Assembly (NCBI RefSeq): GCF_005876855.1
Contig: NZ_QLAE01000009.1
Coordinates: 1-64,000, forward strand
Length of the DNA: 64,000 nucleotides
Direction: 5' to 3'
Source of the DNA: Stutzerimonas nosocomialis
GTDB taxonomy: Bacteria > Pseudomonadota > Gammaproteobacteria > Pseudomonadales > Pseudomonadaceae
Shown: positions 52,156 to 61,573 of the stretch, piece by piece
Position numbering within the stretch: the stretch's first letter is position 1
How the letters are laid out: each line of letters begins with the position of its first letter
Position numbers and translations under genes: made by a program
Notes under the pieces: generated by a model
Database searches by the model: none
Seen by the model: only the letters and a program-made list of their open reading frames with translations
Told to the model about the DNA's origin: nothing

Positions 52156-52933
52156 GGGGTGCGGAGGCCGGCGGGCACACGCCGGCCTGAAGCAGCGGCA
52201 GGTACGCGGGGCTGAGGGACAGGTCGTTGTGGCCCCGCGACGGGACCGGGTGCAGCGACGCGACGCCGGGCGGGAAGTGGCTCAGCAGGCGTGCGCTGCT
52301 CGCACGCGGGATGATGTCGTCCCGTTCGGCGACGATCAGCCGGGTGGGGACGGTGATCGCGCCGGCATGACGCCAGGATTCGAAGCGGTCCTTGAGCAGC
52401 CAGCCCACCGGGAAGACGGGGAACTGGCGGGCAGCGAGTTCGGCCAGGCTGTTGTAGGGCGTGACCAGGATCAGCCTGGACACCGGGCGCTGGCTGGCCA
52501 GGCGGATCGCCACGCCACTGCCGAGGCTGCGGCCCACCACCACGATGCAGCGGTGCGCGGTGGCAACCCGGTCGTACAGCGCCAGGGCATCGGCGGCCAG
52601 CGCCTCTTCCGAGGGTGAGCCGCCACTGTCGCCGTAGCCGCGGTAATGCATCAGGTACAGCGCGTGGTCGGGAAAGGCGCGGGTGAAATCCGGCAGGTTG
52701 AGCGAGACGTCCTCGGCATTGCCACCGAAGTAGATCAGCGCATTGGGCCCGTCATGGCGCCGCAGCGAGACCTGAACCGAGGCGTCGGGCTGTTGCAACA
52801 CGAGGCTCGGCGCATCGAGCTGGCGTGGCTGGGGGAAGTAGATCAACCCGCGCTGGTAGACGAACAGCAGCAGACAGATCCCGGCGTAGAGCGCGGCCAG
52901 CAGCAGGAAAGACCAGATCAGGGTTCGGGGCAC
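52130..52933 (-). CDS. Alpha/beta hydrolase with N-terminal membrane anchor
   Basis: A 267-residue protein with an N-terminal hydrophobic segment (WSFLLLAALYAGICLLLFVYQ), likely a membrane anchor. A hydrolase fold follows. The nucleophile elbow is VGRSLGSGVA, with the Ser near residue 132, and the catalytic His is in PSRGHNDLS. The start is GTG at 52933 with GGAG seven bases upstream. It belongs to the family often annotated as YfhR/BEM46-like serine hydrolases, whose substrates are unknown. It converges on and overlaps the curlin-repeat gene. Confidence 0.85.
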   Translation of the reverse strand: MPRTLIWSFLLLAALYAGICLLLFVYQRGLIYFPQPRQLDAPSLVLQQPDASVQVSLRRHDGPNALIYFGGNAEDVSLNLPDFTRAFPDHALYLMHYRGYGDSGGSPSEEALAADALALYDRVATAHRCIVVVGRSLGSGVAIRLASQRPVSRLILVTPYNSLAELAARQFPVFPVGWLLKDRFESWRHAGAITVPTRLIVAERDDIIPRASSARLLSHFPPGVASLHPVPSRGHNDLSLSPAYLPLLQAGVCPPASAPLSAPPSAG

Positions 52934-53018
52934 GGACAGTCTCCACCGGCTAGGGCGACGGCGCCCTCGCGGTTTCGACCGTTGCCCGGGGCATTCGCTC
53001 CTGGCGTGCGGCGGCCGG

Positions 53019-54266
53019 TCAGCCGCGCGCCGAAGAGGTCCGCAGCAGGGGCGCGTTGAGGTTGTTGTTTTCCGCGACCGCATCGAGCGGCAGCACCACG
53101 CTGAACAAGGCGCCCTCGCCCTCCCGGCTCCAGACATGGATGCGCCCGTTGTGGGCCTTGACGATCTGTTCGGCGATGAACAGGCCGAGCCCGAGGCCCG
53201 CGCTGCTTTCGCTGCCTTCGGCACGTTCGAACTGGCAGAAGATGCGCTCCAGGCTACGCGGGCTGATGCCGATGCCCTGGTCCTGGACCTCGATGCGCGC
53301 GCCTTCCTCGGTGGCGCAGGCGCGTACCGTGACCGGCTTGCCGGCGCCGTAGCGCATGGCGTTGGTCAGCAGGTTGGCCAGCACCTGTTCGATGCGGAAC
53401 TCGTCCCAGACCCCGACCACCGGCTCGCAGCGTTCGATGCGCAGTTCGCAGCCCTGGGCGGCCATCTGCGGCGCGAAGCTCTGGGCGACGTTCTCGACCA
53501 TGCGGCCGAGGTCGAAGCGCGACGGGCGAATCGAGAGCTTGCCGGTGCGGATGCGCGAAACGTCGAGCATGTCGTCGATCAGGCGGATCAGGCTCTGCAC
53601 CTGGCGCTCGTCCTTTTCCACCATCTGCCTCAGGCGGTCTTCGGAGAACGCTGCGAAGTTGCTGCGGCCCAGCTGAAGCTTGCGCAGCTGCACTTCGAGA
53701 ATCAGGGTGTTGAGCGGGGTCTTGAGCTCGTGGGAAACGATCGACATGAAGTCGTCGCGCATGCGGATGGCGTTTTCCAGTTCGACCTGGGTGCTGCGCA
53801 GCTCGTCGAGCAGCAGCTCCTGCTCGCGGCGGCTGCGCTCGAGCTCGTCCAGCTGGCGGCGCATGTGCTTGCGGTTGCGGTACAGGTCGACGAATACGCT
53901 GACCTTGCTGCGCACCGCATGGGGGTCGAGCGGCTTGTGCATGAAGTCCACGGCGCCGGTCTCGTACCCCTTGAAGGCATAATTGAGTTCGCGCCCGGCG
54001 GCGCTGACGAAGACGATGGGGATGTGCTTGGTGCGTTCGGTGCTGCGCATCAGCTCGGCCAGCTGGAAGCCGTCCATGCCCGGCATCTGCACATCGAGAA
54101 TGGCCAGGGCGAATTCATGCTGAAGCAGCTGTTCGAGCGCCTCTTCACCTGATAGGGCCTGATGCACGGCGAGTCCCGGCGCCCGCAGCAGGGCGTCGAG
54201 AGCCAAGAGGTTTTCCGGCAAATCATCGACGATCAGCAGCTTCGCCTCATCGGTATGATCCTGCAT
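53019..54266 (-). CDS. Response-regulator/histidine-kinase fusion
   Basis: A 415-residue cytoplasmic protein. An N-terminal receiver has LLIVDDLPENLLALDALL and phospho-acceptor Asp58 (AILDVQMPGMDG). A coiled-coil linker leads to a HisKA domain with His179 (SIVSHELKTPLNTL). The HATPase domain has NLLTNAMRYG and the G boxes DQGIGISPR and GLGLGLF. There is no sensor domain, so its input probably comes by phosphorylation of the receiver, perhaps from the upstream hybrid kinase. It starts five bases after the cheB stop and is the last gene of a four-gene operon. Confidence 0.9.
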   Translation of the reverse strand: MQDHTDEAKLLIVDDLPENLLALDALLRAPGLAVHQALSGEEALEQLLQHEFALAILDVQMPGMDGFQLAELMRSTERTKHIPIVFVSAAGRELNYAFKGYETGAVDFMHKPLDPHAVRSKVSVFVDLYRNRKHMRRQLDELERSRREQELLLDELRSTQVELENAIRMRDDFMSIVSHELKTPLNTLILEVQLRKLQLGRSNFAAFSEDRLRQMVEKDERQVQSLIRLIDDMLDVSRIRTGKLSIRPSRFDLGRMVENVAQSFAPQMAAQGCELRIERCEPVVGVWDEFRIEQVLANLLTNAMRYGAGKPVTVRACATEEGARIEVQDQGIGISPRSLERIFCQFERAEGSESSAGLGLGLFIAEQIVKAHNGRIHVWSREGEGALFSVVLPLDAVAENNNLNAPLLRTSSARG

Positions 54267-54271
54267 CTGTG

Positions 54272-54871
54272 TCACTCCAATTCGCGCAACAGCTGGTGAA
54301 TAGCATGCAAGGGCAGTACGTGATCCGGGACGAAGCGCCCGATCGCGGCGCGCGGCATGGTGTCGACAGCCGCCTCGCAAGGGTCCTGAACGATGGTCAG
54401 CCCTCCTGCCTCGTGTATTGCCTCAAGGCCAGCGGCGCCATCCTCGTTGGCGCCGGTGAGCAGGACGCCGGCGACCCTCGGGCCCCAGACGTCGGCCGCG
54501 GATTCGAACAGGACATCGATCGAAGGCCGCGAATGGTGTACCGGGTCATCCTGGCTGAGCGACAGTGTGAGGTCGTCCTCGACCAGCAGATGATACCCAG
54601 GCGCCGCGAAATATAACGTACCGGCGGCCACCTGTTCCTTTTCGTCCACTTCCTTGACGTGTAACCGGGTCTTGCGCTGGAAGATCTCGGCCAGTTGCGT
54701 CGGTCCGCTGTCCGGAACGTGCTGCACCACCAGCAACGGCACCCGGTACTTCTCCGGCAGCCCGCTGACCAGCGCCGACAGGGCTTCGAGGCCTCCCGCC
54801 GAGGTGCCGATGACCACCGCCTCGATGGCGGGCCGGCGTGCCCGGAGCGAGCCGCGCAGGTAACCGCTCAT
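54272..54871 (-). CDS. CheB-type methylesterase domain protein without receiver
   Basis: A 199-residue protein made of the CheB esterase domain only. The catalytic Ser (VIGTSAGGLEAL, about residue 24), His (VVQHVP) and Asp (GANEDGAAG) are present, but the phosphorylated receiver that controls chemotaxis CheB is missing. It pairs with CheR just upstream, with a four-base overlap. There is no chemoreceptor gene here, so its methyl-ester target may be another sensor, possibly the hybrid kinase of the same operon. Confidence 0.9.
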   Translation of the reverse strand: MSGYLRGSLRARRPAIEAVVIGTSAGGLEALSALVSGLPEKYRVPLLVVQHVPDSGPTQLAEIFQRKTRLHVKEVDEKEQVAAGTLYFAAPGYHLLVEDDLTLSLSQDDPVHHSRPSIDVLFESAADVWGPRVAGVLLTGANEDGAAGLEAIHEAGGLTIVQDPCEAAVDTMPRAAIGRFVPDHVLPLHAIHQLLRELE

Positions 54872-55686
54872 AGCTTGCGGAAGATCCGTTCCGGTTTGAC
54901 GAACGGCTCGAAGCTGTCCGCGTAGCCGGAAAACTCCACCGACTCCTTGCTGCCCAGCCCCAGGAAGCCCCGATGACACAGGGACTCGTGGAACAAGCCG
55001 AACGCACGATCCTGCAGCGGCCGGTTGAAATAGATCAGCACGTTTCGGCAGGAAATCAGGTGCGTTTCGGAGAATACACTGTCGGTCGCCAGGCTGTGGT
55101 CGGCAAAGGTCACGTTCTCGCGCAACGACTTGTCCATGATCACCGAGTCGTAGGCGGCGGTGTAATAGTTGGAGAAGCTCGTCTTGCCGCCGGCCTGCTG
55201 GTAGTTCTCGGTGTACTTGCGCACGTGGCTGATGGCGAAGATGCCGCGCTGGGCCTGTTCGAGCGAACGCGGGTTGATGTCGGTGGCGTAGATCAGGGAG
55301 CGCTCCAGCAAGCCCTCTTCGCGCAGCAGGATGGCCAGCGAGTAGACCTCTTCGCCGGTGCTGCAGCCGGCGATCCAGATCTTCAGCGACGGGTAGGTGC
55401 GCAGCACCGGCACCACCTGCTCGCGCAGCGCCCGGTAGTAGCTGGGGTCGCGGAACATGTCGCTGACCGGGATGGTGAGGAACTGCATCAGCTCCATGAA
55501 CGCATGGGGCTCGCGCAGGACCTTTTCCTGCAACGCCGAGATCGTCTCGCACCGCATGTGCTTGAGCGAGAGCAGGACACGACGTTTGAGCGAGGCACCG
55601 GAGTAGCCGCGAAAGTCATAACTGTACTGGAGGAAAATCGCCTCGATCAGCAGTCTGAGTTCGATATCGACGATCCGGTGCGGCAT
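54868..55686 (-). CDS. CheR-type protein-glutamate methyltransferase
   Basis: A 272-residue SAM-dependent methyltransferase. An N-terminal helical domain is followed by the SAM-binding core with IWIAGCSTGEEVYSLAI, YATDINPRSLEQA and HLISCRNVLIYFN. No tetratricopeptide or PAS domain is attached. It begins right after the hybrid kinase stop, with no spacer. It is the partner of the receiver-less CheB that follows it. Confidence 0.93.
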   Translation of the reverse strand: MPHRIVDIELRLLIEAIFLQYSYDFRGYSGASLKRRVLLSLKHMRCETISALQEKVLREPHAFMELMQFLTIPVSDMFRDPSYYRALREQVVPVLRTYPSLKIWIAGCSTGEEVYSLAILLREEGLLERSLIYATDINPRSLEQAQRGIFAISHVRKYTENYQQAGGKTSFSNYYTAAYDSVIMDKSLRENVTFADHSLATDSVFSETHLISCRNVLIYFNRPLQDRAFGLFHESLCHRGFLGLGSKESVEFSGYADSFEPFVKPERIFRKL

Positions 55687-58600
55687 TCAGAGCAACTCCA
55701 CTTTCGGTAACCAGACACGAATCAGCGAGAACAGTCGGTCCAGGTCGATGGGTTTGGCCAGGTAGTCGTTGGCGCCGGCCTTCAGGCAGCGTTCCTGGTC
55801 GTTCTTCATGGCCTTGGCGGTCACCGCGATGATCGGCAGCTTGGCGAACTTCGGGTCCTTGCGGATCTCCTGCATCGCGGTGAAGCCGTCCATCTCCGGC
55901 ATCATGATGTCCATCAGCACCAGGTCGATGTCGCTGACCTGCTGCAGCTTGGCGATCGACTCATGGCCGTTGCGGGCGATTTCCACCAAGGCGCCCTTCT
56001 GCTCCAGCGCGCTGGTCAGGGCGAACACGTTGCGCACGTCGTCGTCGACGACCAGGATCTTGCGGCCCTCGAAGGCCTTCTCGCGGCTGCGCGCGCTCTT
56101 GAGCATCTTCTGCCGCTCGGGCGGCATTTCCGACTCGACCTTGTGCAGGAACAGCGTCACCTCGTCGAGCAGGCGCTCCGGCGAGCGGGCGCCCTTGATG
56201 ATGATCGAGCGCGAGTACTTCATCAGCGAGGCTTCCTCGTCGCGCGTCAGGTTGCGCCCGGTGTAGACGATCACCGGCGGGAAGGAGCAGATTTCCTCGT
56301 GGGCCATGCGCTCGAGCAGCTCGTGGCCGTCCATGTCGGGCAGCTTGAGGTCGATGATCACGCAGTCGAAGACGGTGTTGCGCAGCAGCTCCAGCGCCTC
56401 TTCGCCGTAGCCGACCGCGGCGATCTCGACGTCTGTGTCCTCGATCAGCCGCGACACGCTCTCGCGCTGACGCACGTCGTCCTCCACCAGCAGGATGCGC
56501 TTGACCTTCTGCGCGAGCTTGGCTTCCAGGCGCTCGAACACGGACCTGAGTTCCTCGCGGGTGGCGGGCTTCTGCGCGTACCCCACCGCGCCCATGTGCA
56601 GCGCGGCCTCGCGGCGGTCCTCGACCGACACGATGTGGACCGGGATGTGCCGCGTGACAGGGTTCTCCTTGAGCCGCTCGAGCACCGTCAGGCCCGAATG
56701 GTCGGGCAGACGCATGTCCAGCAGGATCGCGTCGGGCCGGTATTCGAGCGCGGTGTCGTAGCCGCCGTCGGCGTTGTGGGCGATCAGGCAGCTGTAGTTG
56801 AGCTCGTGGGCGAGGTCGCAGAGGATGCGGGCGAACTGCGGCTCGTCCTCGATGATGAGCACGCAGCGATTCTTGAACGGATAAGTATCGCGATCGTCCG
56901 GAACCCGCTCGATAGGTTCCTCCCCGGCCGACTCGGCCGCCGGGCGTGCCGTCGGCCTGGCGAGGCTCGCCGGTGCCGGCCGCGAAGGCTCGACCGCCGC
57001 GGGCAATGCCGGCTGCGCCGCGCGGGCCGGCTCCTCGACCGCATCGGACCCGGTCACGGGGGCGACATAGTTTTCCGGAAGGACCAGCGTGAAGGTGCTG
57101 CCCGAGCCCGGCTCGCTTTCGACTTCGATATGGCCACCGAGCAGCTGCGCCAGCTCGCGGGAGATCGACAGGCCCAGCCCGGTGCCGCCATAGCGGCGGT
57201 TGGTGGTGCCGTCGGCCTGGCGGAACGCCTCGAAGATCACCGACTGCTGGTCTTTCGGGATACCGATCCCCGAATCGCTCACCGCGAACGCCAGCTGGCC
57301 CATGCCGTGGCGCCGCACCCTGAGCGTGACCGAGCCCTTCTCGGTGAACTTGAAGGCATTGGACAGCAGGTTCTTGAGGATCTGCTCCAGCCGCTGGCGG
57401 TCGGTGAAGATGCTCGGCGGCAGGCCCTCCTCGGCCTCGACCTCGAACTGCAGCGACTTGTCGATGGCCTGGGCCAGGAACAGGCTCTTGATGCCGTCGA
57501 GCAGGCGCGGCAGCACGGTCACTTCCGGCAGCACGTCGAGCTTGCCGGCTTCGACCTTGGAAATGTCGAGAATGTCGTTGATCAGGCTCAGCAGGTCGTT
57601 GCCGGCCGAGTAGATCGAACGGGCGAACTGGACCTGGTCGTCACTGAGGTTGCCGTGGGGGTTGTCGGCCAGCAGCTTGGCCAGGATCAGCGAGCTGTTC
57701 AGCGGCGTGCGCAGCTCGTGGGACATGTTGGCGAGGAATTCGGACTTGTAGCGGCTGGCACGCTGCAGCTCGTCGGCACGCTCTTCCAGCATCAGCTGGG
57801 CGTCGTTCAGGCGGCTGTTCTTCTCGTCCATCTCGTCACGCTGGCGGGCCAGCGTGTCGGCCTGTTCGGCCAGCTGTTCGTTGGTCTGCTCCAGCTCGGC
57901 CTGCTGCTCTTCCAGGTGAGCCTGGGATTCGCGCAGCGCGTTGGATTGCTCTTCGAGCTCCTCGTTGGCCGCGCGCAGCTCTTCCTGCTGCACCTGCAGC
58001 TCCTCGTTGAGCTGCTGGGTCTCGGAGAGGATCTGCTGCAGCCGCTGGCGGTAACGCGCCGCCTCGATGGCCGAGCCGACGTTGTCGGCGATGCGCTTGA
58101 GCAGCTCGCCATCCTCTTCCTCGAGCGGCCGCAGGAAGCCGAGCTCGAGCACGGCGTTGAGCGTGCCGCTGTCCTCGATCGGTGCGATCAGGACCGAGCG
58201 CGAGGCGGTATCGCCCAGCGCCGAGCTGACCTTCAGGTAGTCCTGCGGCAGGTCGCTCAGCGCCATCGGCCGCCGCTCGAGGGCCACCTGGCCGACCAGC
58301 CCTTCGCCCAGATCCAGGGTGCGGTGCTGGGCGAGCTGTTCCTTGTCGTAGCCGAACTCGGCGACGCGGTGCAGGCGACCCTCCTGCATCACGTAGAGCG
58401 CGCCGGCCGCCACGTCGATGTAGCGGGACAGGAAGCTGAGCACGCTCTGGCCCAGCGCCGGCAGGGTCAGCTCGCCAATGATCGCCTCGCTCAGCTGCAT
58501 CTGCCCGGTGCGGTACCAGGCCTGCTTTTCCAGGGCCTGGGCATGGAGCTGCTGCTTGTTCAGCGATTCGCCATAGCTGGTCGAGAGCGACATCAGATCG

Positions 58601-59220
58601 CGCCGCCCCAGCAGCACCAGCACGCCGCTGAACACCAGGCTGAACAGCAGGAAGCCGCTGACCAGCGCCGCGCTGACGGTCTCGGCGGTGGCCGTGCGGC
58701 CGTTGCGCTTCTGCCGCTCGGCGGTGATGTAGTCATCGATTTCGGTGCGGAACTGCTCCATCAGCAGCTTGCCGCGGCCGGACTTCACATAGTCCTCGTA
58801 CGACAGGCCCTGGCGGCGGCGCTCGATGGCCGCCTGGCTGAAGGCGTACCACTGCTGGTGCAGCGACTCCAGCTGCTCGACGCGGCGCAGTTGCGACGGG
58901 TCGCCGTCGGACTCGCTGCGCAGCTGGTCGAGGCTCAGCCTGAGCTTGGGCAGGCCGCGCACGTATGGCTCGAGGAACGTCTCGTCGCCGGCGATCAGGT
59001 AGCCGCGCATGCCGGTTTCCAGGTCCACCTGCTGCTTGAGCGTTTCGGTGGCGGTCCCGACGAGCTTGACCGAGCGCTCGACGTAGTGGCCGACCTCGAG
59101 GAGGTAATAGACGATGGCACAGAAGAACACCGCACTGAGCAGGCCGAAGCCCAGCGGCAGACCGATGTTGCGGTTGAGAATGCGCTTGAAGCTGTGCTGG
59201 TCGATGAAGGAATCGCTCAT
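55687..59220 (-). CDS. CHASE3-GAF hybrid histidine kinase with three receivers
   Basis: A 1177-residue inner-membrane sensor. Two hydrophobic segments (about 19-41 and 180-205) enclose a CHASE3 periplasmic domain, with METGMRGYLI-like sequence. A GAF domain (about 240-390) follows, then a Glu-Gln-rich coiled coil (about 395-490). The HisKA domain has His501 in FLANMSHELRTPLN, and an HATPase domain follows. Three receivers end the protein, with acceptor Asp in LLDMRLPD, IIDLKLPD and LMDIMMPE. It is the first gene of an operon with cheR, cheB and a receiver-kinase, so it is a likely phosphorelay hub. The signal is unknown. Confidence 0.93.
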   Translation of the reverse strand: MSDSFIDQHSFKRILNRNIGLPLGFGLLSAVFFCAIVYYLLEVGHYVERSVKLVGTATETLKQQVDLETGMRGYLIAGDETFLEPYVRGLPKLRLSLDQLRSESDGDPSQLRRVEQLESLHQQWYAFSQAAIERRRQGLSYEDYVKSGRGKLLMEQFRTEIDDYITAERQKRNGRTATAETVSAALVSGFLLFSLVFSGVLVLLGRRDLMSLSTSYGESLNKQQLHAQALEKQAWYRTGQMQLSEAIIGELTLPALGQSVLSFLSRYIDVAAGALYVMQEGRLHRVAEFGYDKEQLAQHRTLDLGEGLVGQVALERRPMALSDLPQDYLKVSSALGDTASRSVLIAPIEDSGTLNAVLELGFLRPLEEEDGELLKRIADNVGSAIEAARYRQRLQQILSETQQLNEELQVQQEELRAANEELEEQSNALRESQAHLEEQQAELEQTNEQLAEQADTLARQRDEMDEKNSRLNDAQLMLEERADELQRASRYKSEFLANMSHELRTPLNSSLILAKLLADNPHGNLSDDQVQFARSIYSAGNDLLSLINDILDISKVEAGKLDVLPEVTVLPRLLDGIKSLFLAQAIDKSLQFEVEAEEGLPPSIFTDRQRLEQILKNLLSNAFKFTEKGSVTLRVRRHGMGQLAFAVSDSGIGIPKDQQSVIFEAFRQADGTTNRRYGGTGLGLSISRELAQLLGGHIEVESEPGSGSTFTLVLPENYVAPVTGSDAVEEPARAAQPALPAAVEPSRPAPASLARPTARPAAESAGEEPIERVPDDRDTYPFKNRCVLIIEDEPQFARILCDLAHELNYSCLIAHNADGGYDTALEYRPDAILLDMRLPDHSGLTVLERLKENPVTRHIPVHIVSVEDRREAALHMGAVGYAQKPATREELRSVFERLEAKLAQKVKRILLVEDDVRQRESVSRLIEDTDVEIAAVGYGEEALELLRNTVFDCVIIDLKLPDMDGHELLERMAHEEICSFPPVIVYTGRNLTRDEEASLMKYSRSIIIKGARSPERLLDEVTLFLHKVESEMPPERQKMLKSARSREKAFEGRKILVVDDDVRNVFALTSALEQKGALVEIARNGHESIAKLQQVSDIDLVLMDIMMPEMDGFTAMQEIRKDPKFAKLPIIAVTAKAMKNDQERCLKAGANDYLAKPIDLDRLFSLIRVWLPKVELL

Positions 59221-59400
59221 CGGGTTTCCTTATCCGGTTCGCCTAGCTGGCGGGCCCTGTTTGGAAGAGCGGTGAAACGACATTCCGGCCCGTGGCCGTA
59301 GCGTTCCGTTTCCCGGCATCTCTTGAGTGCGGGGCGCGGGATAGGTTCCCTCGCCCCCCTTTACGGGAACCGGACTTTACACGGCAAGGGGACGCAGCAC

Positions 59401-59424
59401 AAAAAAGCCCGGCATGGGCCGGGC
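59401..59424 (-). terminator. Terminator after the YqaE gene
   Basis: On the minus strand GCCCGGC and GCCGGGC pair around CCAT and run into six T, 20 bp past the stop of the YqaE gene. Confidence 0.85.
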
Positions 59425-59443
59425 CAGAGCGATGGAGGACGGC

Positions 59444-59602
59444 TCAGCGGCGAGCGATGATCCATACCGCATGGATGATGCCGGGAATGTAGCCCAGCAG
59501 CGTCAGCAGGATGTTCAGCCAGAACGCACCGGCAAAGCCGACCTGCAGGAACACGCCCAGCGGCGGCAACAGAATGGCGACGATGATGCGAATCAGGTCC
59601 AT
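59444..59602 (-). CDS. YqaE/Pmp3 family small membrane protein
   Basis: A 52-residue proteolipid-like protein. It starts MDLIRIIVAILLPPLGVFLQ and continues with two hydrophobic helices joined by GFAGAFWLNILLTLLGYIPG, ending IHAVWIIARR. This is the full UPF0057/Pmp3 pattern, including LPPLGVFL and GYIPGIIHA. The family is linked to membrane potential and salt or osmotic stress in fungi and plants. GGAG stands six bases before the ATG, and an intrinsic terminator follows. It lies between the kinase operon and the TRAP operon and appears to be monocistronic. Confidence 0.9.
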   Translation of the reverse strand: MDLIRIIVAILLPPLGVFLQVGFAGAFWLNILLTLLGYIPGIIHAVWIIARR

Positions 59603-59764
59603 GAAGCTCTCCAGAAGGACAAAAGGGCCGTGTGCGGCCTACGCTTCAATCGACCCGACGTCAGCGGAGGGGTTCACTGCACCCTTGGGCGCGCGGGAAG
59701 GGCCTGGGAAAGCTTCGCGGTCAAGACCGCGATTGTCTTTCGGCGAGCCTGACCCAGGCCGGCG

Positions 59765-61060
59765 CTACACCGCGTAGCCCAGCACCCGTGGCAGCCACAG
59801 GGCGATCTCGGGGAACAGCGCCACCAGCAGCAGCGCGCCGCCCATGGCGCAGACGAACAGCAGCGCCCAGCCGATGGTCTGTTCCAGGCGGATGCGCGCC
59901 ACCTCGGCGGTCACCATCAGGTTGATCGCCACGGGCGGGGTGAACTGGCCGATGGCGATGTTCATCGCCAGCAGGATGCCGAACCACACCGGGTTCCAGC
60001 CGAAGTGCTGCATCACCGGGATGAGGATCGGCATCAGGATCAGGTAGATCGAGATGGCATCGAGCAGCATCCCGGCGAGCAGCACCGCGACCATCACCAG
60101 CAGCAGCAACACCGCGCCGTTGTCCGACAGCGAGATCAGCCATTCGGCCAGATGGCGGAAGGTCCCGAGCATCGTTCCGGCCCAGGCGAAGATGCCGGCC
60201 AGGGCGATGATCAGCATCACCACGCCGGACACCACCGCCGCCTCGCCGACCAGCCGCCAGAGGCTGCGCCAGTCCAGCTCGCGGGTCACGAACAGGCCGA
60301 TTGCCACGCCGTAGGCGACCCCGGCGACCGCCGCCTCGGTGGGCGTGAACAGGCCGCTGCGCAGTCCGCCGAGGATCAGCACCGGGGCGAACAGCGCGGG
60401 CAGCGCCTGCCTGAAGCTCTCGCCGATCGGCGGACGCTCGCCCTCTTCAGGCGACTCCCAGCCATAGCGGCGCGACAGCAGCCAGGCCGGGATCAGCAGC
60501 ACCAGCCCGGCGAGGATGCCGGGGAACAGCCCCGCGGCGAACAGCGCGCGCAGGTCGACACCGGGCACCACGATCGAATAGAGGATCAGCGCGATCGACG
60601 GCGGAATCAGGATCGCGGTGGACGCCGACGCGGCGATCAGCGTTGCCGAGAAGGGCTTGGGATAGCCCGCGCGGGTCATGCTCGGAAGCATCACCATCGC
60701 CACCGCCGCGGCATCCGCCGGGCCGGAGCCGCTCATGCCGCCCATGATCAGGCACACCAGCACCGCGACCAGGGCCAGCCCGCCATGGCGCGGGCCGATC
60801 AGCGCCTGGGCGAAGCGCACCAGGCGCAGCGCCACGCCGGCCTTCTCGAACACCAGGCCTGTGAGGATGAACAGCGGGATGGCGATCAGCGGATACTTGG
60901 CGACGCTGTTGTAGGTGTTGGTGCCGAGCGTCGCCAGCATCTCCGGGGAGAGGCCGGCGACGATGCCGATGGCGCCGGCCAGCCCCAGGGAGAAGGCGAC
61001 CGGCACGCCGAGCAGCAGGAGCGCCAGGAAGCTCAGGATCAGCCAGAGATCAGGGCTCAT
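59765..61060 (-). CDS. TRAP transporter large permease (DctM family)
   Basis: A 431-residue protein with about 12 membrane segments, opening MSPDLWLILSFLALLLLGVPVAFSLG. The conserved loops MGGMSGSGPADAAAV and the later GMLLDAISIYLILMPILIP mark the DctM family. It is the sodium-coupled translocation subunit of a tripartite ATP-independent periplasmic transporter. It overlaps the small permease gene by 11 bases. Substrates of such systems are often dicarboxylates, sugar acids or keto acids, and the one here cannot be told. Confidence 0.93.
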   Translation of the reverse strand: MSPDLWLILSFLALLLLGVPVAFSLGLAGAIGIVAGLSPEMLATLGTNTYNSVAKYPLIAIPLFILTGLVFEKAGVALRLVRFAQALIGPRHGGLALVAVLVCLIMGGMSGSGPADAAAVAMVMLPSMTRAGYPKPFSATLIAASASTAILIPPSIALILYSIVVPGVDLRALFAAGLFPGILAGLVLLIPAWLLSRRYGWESPEEGERPPIGESFRQALPALFAPVLILGGLRSGLFTPTEAAVAGVAYGVAIGLFVTRELDWRSLWRLVGEAAVVSGVVMLIIALAGIFAWAGTMLGTFRHLAEWLISLSDNGAVLLLLVMVAVLLAGMLLDAISIYLILMPILIPVMQHFGWNPVWFGILLAMNIAIGQFTPPVAINLMVTAEVARIRLEQTIGWALLFVCAMGGALLLVALFPEIALWLPRVLGYAV

Positions 61061-61526
61061 CGGACAGCCTCCCGCGCAGGCGGTCGAGGGTCATCTGGGT
61101 CAGCCGCACCAGCATCAGCAATGCCAGCAGGGGCAGCCAGACCACGTACCACCAGTTCGGCAGGCCGAGCCCGGGGGACTCGGACTCCCACTGGTATTCC
61201 TCCAGCGCGAACTGCCCGCCGAACCAGAGCACCAGCCCCAGCACCAGCACGCCGGCCAGCCATTGCAGGAGGATCAGCGGCGTGCGCAGCCGCGGAAACA
61301 TCCGCTCCAGCAGCCCGATGCGGATGTGTCGGTTGCGCCGCAGCGCGACCGACGCACCGCCAAAGGTCAGCACCACCAGCAGGAAGACGGAAATCTCCTC
61401 GGTGAAGGCGAAGGAAGCGTCGGTGAAATAGCGCACCACGACGTTGGCCAGGCTGATCACCCCGACGAGCGCCAGGGCCAGCGTGGCCAGCACGCGCTCC
61501 AGGGGCGCGTCCGGTTGGTTGTTCAT
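61050..61526 (-). CDS. TRAP transporter small permease (DctQ family)
   Basis: A 158-residue subunit with four predicted membrane helices (about 13-33, 45-65, 85-105 and 125-145). RNRHIRIGLLERM between helices two and three is typical of DctQ. It bridges the binding protein and the large permease. It lies between the dctP-like gene (47 bp upstream) and the dctM-like gene. Confidence 0.9.
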   Translation of the reverse strand: MNNQPDAPLERVLATLALALVGVISLANVVVRYFTDASFAFTEEISVFLLVVLTFGGASVALRRNRHIRIGLLERMFPRLRTPLILLQWLAGVLVLGLVLWFGGQFALEEYQWESESPGLGLPNWWYVVWLPLLALLMLVRLTQMTLDRLRGRLSDEP

Positions 61527-61573
61527 CTCGTAAACCTCGAATCCCGGCGCTCACGCGCCGGGGATGCATTCGA

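Noticed and set aside
55963-59301. 1112-codon plus-strand frame opposite the hybrid kinase
   Set aside because: Antisense shadow of a GC-rich gene with strong third-position bias. The kinase domains on the minus strand are unmistakable.
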